Shown here in pieces: positions 1-5,015 of a DNA stretch of 5,015 nucleotides. The notes below the pieces were generated by a model. That model did no database searches. It saw only the letters and a list, made by a program, of their open reading frames with translations, and was not told the DNA's origin. This DNA is from CAIZLB01 sp039795875. GTDB taxonomy: Bacteria > Patescibacteriota > Minisyncoccia > Phycocordibacterales > CAIZLB01. Each line of letters starts with the position of its first letter. The stretch's first letter is position 1. The stretch spans positions 1 to 5,015 of the forward strand of contig JBDKKY010000034.1 in the NCBI GenBank assembly GCA_039795875.1. The letters run 5' to 3'. A program made the translations under genes and the position numbers.

Positions 1-867
1 AATACCTTTTTACAAAAATATATATATATCATAATTATCTGTGTTGTCTTCATGCCAGCACATTCTTTTGCTGCTCATTTTTTTATTGAGACCAGTAAAC
101 GTGGGTTTGTAGAGGGAGAAGATCTAGCTGTGGTCATCTCTTTAGATACAGAAAATCAGTCGATTAACGCTGTAGAGGGCAAGTTATTGTACCCCGAAGA
201 TATCCTTAAGCTTACAGAGATTAGGGATGGAAATTCAGGCATAAATTTTTGGATTGAAAAACCACAGGTTTCTACACCTGGAACAGTTATTTTTTCTGGC
301 ATAACGCCAGCTGGCTTCATACAATCAAAAGCCTTCATATATACTGTTATTTTTCGTGTTAAAAAAGATGGAGAAGGAGAGATACGATTGGATGACCTCG
401 GTGTTTTAAAAAACGACGGTGTTGGCACGGCTGTTCCGGTACAAGCGCCACCATTTGCTTTCTCTGTCTCTGATGAGTACAACTCAAATACGTCTGTTAT
501 AGGTGCGGTAGAGGACCAAGAGCCTCCGGAAGACTTTAGGCCAGAGGTAGCACAGGACCCTGATTTGTTTGATGGTAAGAGTACGCTTCTATTTGCTACT
601 CAAGATAAGGGATCCGGCATTCAATATTATGAGATACGTGAAGGCTCATGGGGGTCTTTCCATAAAGCTGAGAGTCCATATTTGATACACAATCAATCAT
701 TGACCGAAGATCTGTATGTCAGAGCGGTTGATAGATCAAATAATAAGCGTGTGGCTGTATTGTTGGCAACACATGAAAGGTCAGGGTATCCTAAATGGAT
801 TATATTATGTATACTTATACTAGTATGTTTGTTGTTGCTCAGAAGATTACAGAGGGCCTTAAAATAG
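1..867 (+). CDS. Membrane-anchored cohesin-like/Ig-like surface protein, 5' end cut by window edge
   Basis: The frame is open from base 1 through a stop at 865-867. An ATG lies at 52, but the codons before it encode a hydrophobic run (YIYIIIICVVF) preceded by a lysine and followed by PAHSFA, a typical signal peptide with a cleavage site. The true start is therefore probably left of the window. Counting from the ATG at 52, residues about 8-140 form a cohesin-like beta domain (QSINAVEG, YPED, FWIEKP, GTVIFSG). Residues about 156-240 form an Ig-like domain (QEPPEDF, GSGIQYYEI, LYVRAVDRSNN). A membrane helix spans about 249-264 and ends in a basic tail (RRLQRALK). This implies an exported protein anchored by its C-terminus. 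It resembles a shortened version of the next gene. Cohesins of cellulosomes bind dockerins, but no dockerin or glycosidase is seen here, so the binding partner is unknown. Confidence 0.85.
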   Translation, partial: NTFLQKYIYIIIICVVFMPAHSFAAHFFIETSKRGFVEGEDLAVVISLDTENQSINAVEGKLLYPEDILKLTEIRDGNSGINFWIEKPQVSTPGTVIFSGITPAGFIQSKAFIYTVIFRVKKDGEGEIRLDDLGVLKNDGVGTAVPVQAPPFAFSVSDEYNSNTSVIGAVEDQEPPEDFRPEVAQDPDLFDGKSTLLFATQDKGSGIQYYEIREGSWGSFHKAESPYLIHNQSLTEDLYVRAVDRSNNKRVAVLLATHERSGYPKWIILCILILVCLLLLRRLQRALK

Positions 868-2579
868 CTGCTGTTGCAGTTATCTTTATTGCGGTACCTC
901 ATATTGTCCAAGCGGCCAATCTATCTTTCTCCCAGACCAAGGATTCATATAATATAGGCGATACGTTTTCTGTTTCTGTTAATGTCGATAGTGGTAGTCA
1001 GTCAGTAAATGCTGTATCTGGCACTGTTTCCTTTCCTAAAGATAAGCTGTCGGTAGTATCTGTATCCAAATCTGGCTCAGTTGTATCTCTGTGGGTGCAA
1101 GATCCATCTTCCTCAAATGCTGCGGGTACCGTCAGTTTTGAAGGAGTCATCCTTAATCCTGGATTTACTGGCAGTAGAGGTAAGATTATCACTATAAATT
1201 TCAAAGCCAAAGATCAAGGTGCTGTCAATCTAAGTTTTTCATCAGGATCAGTTTTGGCTAACGACGGATCCGGCTCAAATATTTTAGAAAGTTTAAAGAC
1301 TTCTTCTTTAGTCATTCAATCAAAAAGTACAACAGACCCAGAACCGGAGACTGTCCTTGTGGATGAGGTCACTGATGACTCTAGAGCACAAGGTCCTGCC
1401 ATTACTTCCGCAACGCATCCAGACCAGAGTAAATGGTATTCAAACAATACCCCTGAATTTGTGTGGACTCTACCTCTAGGAGCTCTAGAGGTTCGTACTT
1501 CTATTGGTAAATCCTCTAACAGCATTCCAACGGTGCGATATATTCCACCCATATCACGTAAAAAACTAGATCCCCTACCTGACGGTGTATATTATTTCAA
1601 TCTACAAGTCCGTACTAGTGCTGGTTGGGGGTCCATTTCACGCTACAAGGTTAATATCGATACGCAACCTCCTGAATCTTTCGCTATTACGTTTCCTCAT
1701 GGAAAGGATAGTTTGGAGCCACAGCCAGTTATTTTGTTTAATACAACAGATACAGGATCTAAGGTTCAATATTACGACATCAAGATAGGTAATGGCGGCC
1801 CAGCCCGAGCGGCTCCCTTGGCGTTGTCTAATCCATATCCATTACCCCTACAGGATCCAGGTACGCACATCGTAACTGTTACTGCAGTAGATGGTGCTGG
1901 CAACACAACCAGCACCTCTACAGAATTCATGATTGAGGGTATAGAGCCTCCTATTATTGCATATTATCCTGAAGAGATAAATGCAGGAGATGTTTTAAAG
2001 ATTAGGGGAACTACGTATCCAAATGCTGATGTCTACATCATTATCAAAGAGCAAGATAAGGTTGTATCTGAAGAATATACAAGAAGTAACCGTCTAGGAG
2101 ATTTTGAAATCATCGCCTCTAAACGTCTAGAAAAAGGTACATATACTTTTACAGCCAGAGTCACTGATGACCGGGGTGCAAAGAGTGTAGAGACAGTGCC
2201 GCTACAGATCGAGGTAAAATCTAGATTCTTGGTGGATATAACAGCATCTACTCTGAACCTTTTATCAGTGTTCATTCTCGGCTTATTGGCAGTCGCTGGT
2301 GTTGTGTGTCTAACAATGTTCGTATGGCATCGATGCCATAGAGTGTTGCGCCATATACGATCTGCTGGTGGAGAGGTTGCCGAACTGACAGAAACATCCT
2401 TTGGTCTTTTGAAAAAAGATGTGCAAGATCATCTGTCGATACTTAGAGATATAAAACGTAAGAAACCTAGTATCAAGGATGAGATTATTTTTCTACAGGA
2501 TTTTGAGGAGGATTTGGCTAAGGCAGAAGAGATCATCGAACGGAAGATTCAGGCTGATCTGAAAAAGAAAGGATTATAA
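795..2579 (+). CDS. Large cohesin-like, multi-Ig surface protein with one membrane span and cytoplasmic coiled coil
   Basis: 594 residues. Residues 11-40 look like a signal peptide: lysines at 17 and 23, a hydrophobic core, then HIVQA before ANLSF. Next come a cohesin-like domain at about 43-175 (SQSVNAVSG, FPKDKL, LWVQDP, GTVSFEG) and a linker rich in acidic residues and proline. A domain at 202-289 carries HPDQSKWYSNNTPEFVW and SAGWG. Ig-like domains follow at 290-380 (DTQPPESF, VQYYDIKIG, AVDGAGN) and 383-475 (IEPPIIAYYP, TYTFTARVTDDRGAKS). A membrane helix spans about 484-511, and a charged, helical, probably coiled-coil tail of about 80 residues follows. The start at 795 overlaps the previous gene by 73 bases. 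It has AGGG at 783-786, 8 bases upstream, and an in-frame stop immediately before it. ATG 825 (584 residues) gives a tidier signal peptide but has no ribosome site. The product is likely a surface adhesion or scaffold protein. Its ligand is unknown. Confidence 0.88.
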   Translation: MDYIMYTYTSMFVVAQKITEGLKIAAVAVIFIAVPHIVQAANLSFSQTKDSYNIGDTFSVSVNVDSGSQSVNAVSGTVSFPKDKLSVVSVSKSGSVVSLWVQDPSSSNAAGTVSFEGVILNPGFTGSRGKIITINFKAKDQGAVNLSFSSGSVLANDGSGSNILESLKTSSLVIQSKSTTDPEPETVLVDEVTDDSRAQGPAITSATHPDQSKWYSNNTPEFVWTLPLGALEVRTSIGKSSNSIPTVRYIPPISRKKLDPLPDGVYYFNLQVRTSAGWGSISRYKVNIDTQPPESFAITFPHGKDSLEPQPVILFNTTDTGSKVQYYDIKIGNGGPARAAPLALSNPYPLPLQDPGTHIVTVTAVDGAGNTTSTSTEFMIEGIEPPIIAYYPEEINAGDVLKIRGTTYPNADVYIIIKEQDKVVSEEYTRSNRLGDFEIIASKRLEKGTYTFTARVTDDRGAKSVETVPLQIEVKSRFLVDITASTLNLLSVFILGLLAVAGVVCLTMFVWHRCHRVLRHIRSAGGEVAELTETSFGLLKKDVQDHLSILRDIKRKKPSIKDEIIFLQDFEEDLAKAEEIIERKIQADLKKKGL

Positions 2580-2625
2580 GACATGACTCTGTACCACAAC
2601 TTGTATTTCAGAAGATGAGTTCGTA

Positions 2626-3195
2626 TTACCTAAAAAGTACATTTCGCAATTTTTCTACACCAATCTTTTTCTCTGCAGAATAGGGGATAGTCAAGTGCGG
2701 TCCGATAAGATTTTCAATAGTCTTAAGCATCTTATGTAATTCACCCTGACTGATCTTGTCTATCTTATTTACAACAACGACAATATCTTTTTTGTTTTGT
2801 TCTAACTCTTTGATCGTGCTCAAATCATCATATGACGGGCCTGTTTTAGCATTGAGAATGATTACTATTTTTTCTTGTTGGATCTCAGGATGAAACACAT
2901 ACCACTGTATCAATGACATGATCTTTTCTCTGTCAGCCTTTGATCCTTTGGCAAATCCATAACCCGGCAGGTCGACGATATATGTATGTTCGTTTACCAG
3001 AAAAAAGTTGGCTTCTTTAGTAAACCCCGGAGTCGAACTTGATCGCACAAGACTTTTTCTACCAACCAGAGAGTTTATCACTGAAGATTTGCCCACGTTG
3101 GACCGACCAACAAAGGCTATCTGGGGGATATCGTCATGTATGAGGTTTTCATCGTTTGTGACTGATCGTACAAACGTGGCTGACTTGATGTCCAT
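2626..3195 (-). CDS. engB: Ribosome-biogenesis GTPase EngB (YsxC/YihA)
   Basis: 189 residues, slightly short for a family usually near 195-210. EngB is a cytoplasmic TRAFAC-class GTPase needed for large ribosomal subunit assembly. All GTPase motifs are present in order: G1 GRSNVGKS (30-37), the family signature STPGFT containing the G2 threonine (54-59), G3 DLPGYGFA (75-82), G4 NKID (143-146) and G5 SAEKKIG (173-179). The frame stays open for 51 codons upstream, but family alignment begins just before FVRSVTNDENLI. The ATG at 3195 is therefore chosen over the far upstream start, which would run into the divergent gene. There is no Shine-Dalgarno before this ATG. An extended -10-like element ends six bases upstream, so the mRNA may be leaderless. 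It converges on the cohesin-like gene (46-base gap) and diverges from the DUF2238 gene. Confidence 0.96.
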   Translation of the reverse strand: MDIKSATFVRSVTNDENLIHDDIPQIAFVGRSNVGKSSVINSLVGRKSLVRSSSTPGFTKEANFFLVNEHTYIVDLPGYGFAKGSKADREKIMSLIQWYVFHPEIQQEKIVIILNAKTGPSYDDLSTIKELEQNKKDIVVVVNKIDKISQGELHKMLKTIENLIGPHLTIPYSAEKKIGVEKLRNVLFR

Positions 3196-3201
3196 ATACC
3201 G

Positions 3202-3210
3202 AGCATAGCA
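3202..3210 (-). promoter_or_regulatory. engB: Possible extended -10 promoter of engB
   Basis: On the minus strand the sequence reads TGCTATGCT, a TGn extension joined to a -10-like hexamer matching TATAAT at four positions. It ends six bases before the engB ATG, so transcription could start at or next to the start codon. No convincing -35 box lies at the right distance. This is weak evidence from one short motif. Confidence 0.3.
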
Positions 3211-3237
3211 GACTCGATCAATAAACGAAAGAAGACG

Positions 3238-3265
3238 TTGATTCGCGGTGGATTTGGTGTAGAGT
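3238..3265 (+). promoter_or_regulatory. Possible promoter of the DUF2238 gene
   Basis: TTGATT (3238-3243) and TAGAGT (3260-3265) are separated by 16 bases, each matching the sigma-70 consensus at four of six positions. Transcription would begin about five bases before the ATG at 3277, giving almost no leader. It is a weak match, listed because the divergent 81-base gap must hold promoters for both neighbours. Confidence 0.22.
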
Positions 3266-3276
3266 GATACGTATAT

Positions 3277-3894
3277 ATGAAAAAATATGACCTCTTCCTT
3301 GTTGCAGCCTTGATAGGTGTATGGACGTGGGCCAGTATCAATCCTCACGACCCTATAGACTGGTTTATGGAAAATGTTTTGGTTTTGGCTGGGGTTATTA
3401 CAGCACTTTTCTCATTTAAATATTTTAAACTATCTCGATTATCGTATAGTCTGGTTACGATATATTTGATTCTGCATATAATTGGTTCTCATTATAGTTA
3501 CTCGGAAGTGCCATTCGGATATACATTGCAAGAGTGGGTTGGTGGCAGCAGAAATATGTATGATCGCCTTATTCATTTTTCTTATGGTTTGCTTTTATCT
3601 TATCCAACTATGGATGTGTTTAAAAAGGTTTCAAAAGCCCGAGGATTTTTGAGTTATTATATTCCGATTGAGATGACTTTAGCGGTTTCGGCTTTGTATG
3701 AGATCGCCGAGTGGATCACGGCCATATTTATTCATCAGACTGCGGGAGTGGCATTCATTGGTGCCCAAGGGGATATGTGGGATGCTCAGAAGGACATGCT
3801 ATTGGCGGGGATCGGTGCTGTTATTGCTATGACGGTATTGTATCTTTTCCGGCGTATTCGTCGAACACACAAAAGTATTGACTTGGAGATTTGA
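3277..3894 (+). CDS. DUF2238 (YjdF-like) integral membrane protein
   Basis: 205 residues with about six predicted membrane helices (roughly 5-20, 29-47, 55-70, 97-113, 130-152 and 175-191) and a basic C-terminal end (FRRIRRTHK). It carries the conserved blocks of the DUF2238 family, to which E. coli YjdF belongs: HIIGSHYSYSEVPFG (67-81), YDRLIHFSYGLLLSYP (95-110), ALYEIAEWITA (139-149) and GDMWDAQKDM (165-174). The biochemical function of this family is not established. Conserved His, Asp and Glu residues lying in or beside the helices suggest metal or proton handling, but that is inference. The ATG at 3277 fits the family N-terminus. Only a weak GAG-type ribosome site precedes it. The gene diverges from engB with 81 bases between the starts, and the stop is TGA. 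No terminator with a T-tract is seen right after it. Confidence 0.92.
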   Translation: MKKYDLFLVAALIGVWTWASINPHDPIDWFMENVLVLAGVITALFSFKYFKLSRLSYSLVTIYLILHIIGSHYSYSEVPFGYTLQEWVGGSRNMYDRLIHFSYGLLLSYPTMDVFKKVSKARGFLSYYIPIEMTLAVSALYEIAEWITAIFIHQTAGVAFIGAQGDMWDAQKDMLLAGIGAVIAMTVLYLFRRIRRTHKSIDLEI

Positions 3895-3907
3895 TCGCGG
3901 TAATAAT
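3878..3907 (+). promoter_or_regulatory. Probable promoter of the 38-residue protein gene
   Basis: TTGACT (3878-3883, five of six consensus matches) and AATAAT (3902-3907, five of six) are separated by 18 bases. The -35 box lies inside the last codons of the DUF2238 gene. The predicted start of transcription is near 3914, giving a leader of about 44 bases before the ATG at 3958. Judged by eye only. Confidence 0.4.
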
Positions 3908-3912
3908 ACAGT

Positions 3913-3935
3913 ATTCTCGTCGCTGTGACGGGAAT
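3913..3935 (+). promoter_or_regulatory. Stem-loop at the predicted 5' end of the small-gene mRNA
   Basis: ATTCTCGTC (3913-3921) pairs with GACGGGAAT (3927-3935) around the five-base loop GCTGT: nine pairs, one of them T-G. No T-run follows, so it is not an intrinsic terminator. It begins almost exactly where transcription from the promoter-like boxes at 3878-3907 would start and ends 11 bases before the Shine-Dalgarno. A 5' stem that protects the mRNA or tunes translation would fit. It could instead help trim the 3' end of DUF2238 transcripts. Confidence 0.4.
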
Positions 3936-3946
3936 GTAACTTAACC

Positions 3947-3952
3947 AGGAGG
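3947..3952 (+). promoter_or_regulatory. Strong Shine-Dalgarno of the 38-residue protein
   Basis: AGGAGG lies five bases before the ATG at 3958. It is the only full-consensus ribosome site seen in the window and the main reason to accept so short a gene. Other starts here have weak or no such sites. Confidence 0.85.
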
Positions 3953-3957
3953 ATATC

Positions 3958-4074
3958 ATGTCGTACTCTGATCTGGACGAAGAAAAGCCCGGTTTCCATT
4001 GGGCCGCCAAGCTTGTCTTCTGGCTGGTGGTCCTCGGTGCCGCATTCTGGTCGTTTGTCGTCAAACATCGCTAA
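3958..4074 (+). CDS. Small single-span membrane protein, 38 residues, unrecognised
   Basis: The gene runs from ATG 3958 to TAA 4072-4074. The N-terminus is polar and acidic (MSYSDLDEEKPGFHW). One hydrophobic helix follows (about residues 17-35, including LVFWLVVLGAAFWSFVV), then a basic end (KHR). This pattern fits a short inner-membrane protein. Support for coding comes from the full AGGAGG ribosome site, promoter-like boxes upstream, a strong terminator starting 24 bases after the stop, and G or C at 26 of 39 third codon positions. The first 60 codons of the DUF2238 gene have 22 of 60. I do not recognise a family and assign no function. Small single-span proteins are often subunits or regulators of larger membrane complexes. 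A hydrophobic toxin is another possibility. Confidence 0.75.
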   Translation: MSYSDLDEEKPGFHWAAKLVFWLVVLGAAFWSFVVKHR

Positions 4075-4097
4075 GACCCTACTTCCATTGGCGTTGC

Positions 4098-4137
4098 GGT
4101 CGGTTCTCTCACTCACGAGGGGGCCGGCCTGTTTTTT
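4098..4137 (+). terminator. Intrinsic terminator after the 38-residue protein gene
   Basis: Bases 4098-4110 pair with 4117-4129 around a six-base loop (ACTCAC): 13 pairs, four of them G-T, with the GC-rich part (GGTCGG with CCGGCC) at the base. TGTTTTTT follows directly at 4130-4137. This is a textbook rho-independent terminator for plus-strand transcription, and it separates the two small genes into independent units. Confidence 0.85.
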
Positions 4138-4163
4138 ATGCCGCAGGCAGGTTTATGCACATA

Positions 4164-4192
4164 TTGACGAATATTGTGATCAGGAGTATAAA
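4164..4192 (+). promoter_or_regulatory. Sigma-70-like promoter at the start of the second small gene
   Basis: TTGACG (4164-4169) and TATAAA (4187-4192) each match consensus at five of six positions with the ideal 17-base spacing. It lies just after the upstream terminator, where a promoter is expected. Transcription would start near 4199, however, inside or after the ATG at 4197. If this promoter is the one used, translation would have to begin leaderless or at ATG 4260. Confidence 0.42.
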
Positions 4193-4196
4193 ATAA

Positions 4197-4457
4197 ATGT
4201 ACCCAACGCTTGTCACGACGACTTGCGAGCAGTACGAAAACCCCAGCCCCCTTACGATTATGAAAAGATTGCTGACAGGGATCGTCGTTCTCCGTATGGC
4301 TCGCTTCTTTCGAGGAGTGAAAGCTGTGCCCGAACTGCAGTATCTCGACACTTGGCGCGTGAGAGTCCAAGAGGGAAGCTGTCCCAACTTCACGTTCTAC
4401 AGCGTCCTGGCCTTGGGAGCGGTGCTGTGGACAATCATCCGTATTGTCTGGCACTGA
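4197..4457 (+). CDS. Small membrane protein, 86 residues (or 65 from ATG 4260), unrecognised
   Basis: The gene runs from ATG 4197 to TGA 4455-4457. AGGAG at 4182-4186 lies ten bases upstream. The N-terminal part is polar. Residues 22-40 form a basic, partly hydrophobic stretch (MKRLLTGIVVLRMARFFRG), and one clear membrane helix lies near the C-terminus (about 66-85, FYSVLALGAVLWTIIRIVW). Third-position G+C is high across the whole frame: 15 of the first 21 codons and 43 of the next 65. This supports coding and gives some preference for the longer start. The gene sits alone between two terminators. Its last helix resembles that of the 38-residue protein (LGA, then two residues, then W). The ATG at 4260 has no ribosome site but would suit the promoter at 4164-4192. 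Function is unknown, and a non-coding RNA from the same unit is not excluded. Confidence 0.55.
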   Translation: MYPTLVTTTCEQYENPSPLTIMKRLLTGIVVLRMARFFRGVKAVPELQYLDTWRVRVQEGSCPNFTFYSVLALGAVLWTIIRIVWH

Positions 4458-4465
4458 CACCGCAG

Positions 4466-4525
4466 AAACCCGCGTCCGTTTCCGCTCGCCCACCAGCTTG
4501 TCGGAACCGGCCGGGTTTTATTTTT
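4466..4525 (+). terminator. Probable intrinsic terminator after the 86-residue protein gene
   Basis: AAACCCG (4466-4472) pairs with CGGGTTT (4512-4518), and CCGTTTCCG (4476-4484) pairs with CGGAACCGG (4502-4510) with one mismatch. The two stems are joined by a three-by-one internal loop and closed by a 17-base loop. The 3' side runs into TTTTATTTTT. It begins nine bases after the small gene's TGA and ends just before the convergent miaA stop, so it suits plus-strand transcription. The opposite strand lacks a good T-run. Confidence 0.6.
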
Positions 4526-4529
4526 ATAC

Positions 4530-5015
4530 CTATTTCACAAAGGCATCGACCAACGCCATCGCTTTTGTATACATGTCCGCATCGCTCACATCCAACCAAT
4601 GAATATTTTTATTTTTCTTAAACCAGACCCGTTGTCTCTTTGCATAATGCCAAATCGCAAAAAATAATTTCTCTCTAAATTCTTCCAAGGTAATTTCTTT
4701 TTTAAGTAAATCGGAAATAAATGTGTATTCTAATCCAAGTTTTTGCATGCGCTCATGGGTGAGTAGTCCTAAGGAAAGTAAATGCTCTGATTCGGCAACC
4801 ATGCCTTGGTCTAGGCGAGCATTGATTCGTTTTTTTATTTTATCCTTCAGCACATCATCAGAAGTATCGAGGCCTATATAGAGAACATCATAAGGTAATT
4901 CGGGTTGTAGGGCAGGGATGTGACCCAGTGACTTCAAGATCTCAATAGCTCTGATCACCCGTCGTTTATTTTTCAGATCGACTTTGTGTGGTTGGTCTTT
5001 ATTTAAATCAGAGAA
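4530..5015 (-). CDS. miaA: tRNA dimethylallyltransferase MiaA, C-terminal part, N-terminus beyond window
   Basis: MiaA transfers a dimethylallyl group to N6 of adenosine 37 in tRNAs that read codons starting with U. The visible 161 residues cover roughly the second half of a family that is usually about 300 long. Seen in order: VDLKNKRRVIRAIEIL (matching the family N-x-RR-x-x-RA-E signature), LDQGMVAESEHLLSLGL, LGLEYTFI, and the C-terminal AKRQRVWFKK followed by IHWLDVSD. The frame is open to base 5015 with no stop, so the GTG at 4958 inside the conserved motif is not the start. The P-loop and substrate-loop half lies to the right of the window. LGLEY replaces the more usual IGYKE. The stop is TAG at 4530-4532, and the gene converges on the small-protein unit, with the terminator ending only four bases away. 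Confidence 0.93.
   Translation of the reverse strand, partial: FSDLNKDQPHKVDLKNKRRVIRAIEILKSLGHIPALQPELPYDVLYIGLDTSDDVLKDKIKKRINARLDQGMVAESEHLLSLGLLTHERMQKLGLEYTFISDLLKKEITLEEFREKLFFAIWHYAKRQRVWFKKNKNIHWLDVSDADMYTKAMALVDAFVK

Noticed and set aside
19..29. TA dinucleotide run near the left edge
   Set aside because: It is short and lies within the signal-peptide codons of the first gene (Tyr and Ile codons), so no repeat function is needed.
2580..2625. A bidirectional terminator in the convergent gap between the surface protein gene and engB
   Set aside because: No stem with a following T-run could be found on either strand in these 46 bases.
3196..3348. Extension of engB by 51 codons to an upstream ATG at 3348
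   Set aside because: The added residues show no EngB family features, would overlap the start of the divergent DUF2238 gene, and would run past the natural family start at MDIKSATFVRS.
3958..4137. Type I toxin-antitoxin system with an antisense RNA over the 38-residue gene
   Set aside because: The small hydrophobic protein fits loosely. On the opposite strand, however, the TTGACG-like box (complement of 4059-4064) has no -10 at a proper distance, so no antisense promoter is supported.
4113..4493. Minus-strand frames of 85-126 residues opposite the second small gene
   Set aside because: They have no ribosome site and an unstructured composition, and they run across the plus-strand terminator and promoter regions. 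They look like shadows of the G+C-rich plus-strand frame.
3895..4525. A known structured RNA (tmRNA, RNase P RNA, SRP RNA, 6S or a riboswitch)
   Set aside because: No recognisable conserved core of any of these was found by eye, and the coding signals of the two small genes explain much of the region.
4013..4621. Plus-strand 202-residue open frame
   Set aside because: It crosses both terminators and overlaps the end of miaA. The translation is rich in Arg, Pro and Ser with no domain, which is typical of a wrong frame in G+C-rich DNA.
1..5015. CRISPR array, insertion sequence, tRNA gene or attachment site
   Set aside because: No regularly spaced repeats, transposase frame, terminal inverted repeats or tRNA cloverleaf were seen on either strand.

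Overview
The window looks like bacterial chromosome from a lineage resembling the Candidate Phyla Radiation (Patescibacteria/Paceibacteria). This rests on style, not on a marker gene. There are two adjacent surface proteins that pair a cohesin-like domain with Ig-like repeats but no dockerin or cellulase, a compact 189-residue EngB, and a MiaA with LGLEY where most bacteria have IGYKE. TGA is used as a stop, so the code is the standard bacterial one. Most genes are moderately AT-rich. The stretch from about 3900 to 4520 is clearly richer in G+C.

Layout. (1) 1-2579, plus strand: two overlapping genes for membrane-anchored, cohesin-like surface proteins. The first is cut by the left edge. They share a cohesin-like domain followed by an Ig-like repeat. 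The second adds two more Ig-like modules and a cytoplasmic coiled-coil tail. (2) 2580-2625: a 46-base convergent gap with no clear hairpin. (3) 2626-3195, minus strand: engB, a ribosome-assembly GTPase. (4) 3196-3276: a short divergent promoter region. (5) 3277-3894, plus strand: a six-helix DUF2238 (YjdF-like) membrane protein. (6) 3895-4525, plus strand: two compact single-gene units, each with its own promoter-like sequence, Shine-Dalgarno and intrinsic terminator. They encode small single-span membrane proteins of 38 and about 86 residues that I do not recognise. (7) 4530-5015, minus strand: the 3' part of miaA, cut by the right edge.

How the parts relate. The two cohesin-like genes are probably co-transcribed and translationally coupled, and the products probably sit together on the cell surface. 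engB and miaA are translation-related housekeeping genes unrelated to the surface proteins. The pair of small membrane-protein units between DUF2238 and miaA is the least explained and most interesting part. Their codon use, isolated transcription units and similar membrane segments suggest a related pair of independently regulated small proteins.
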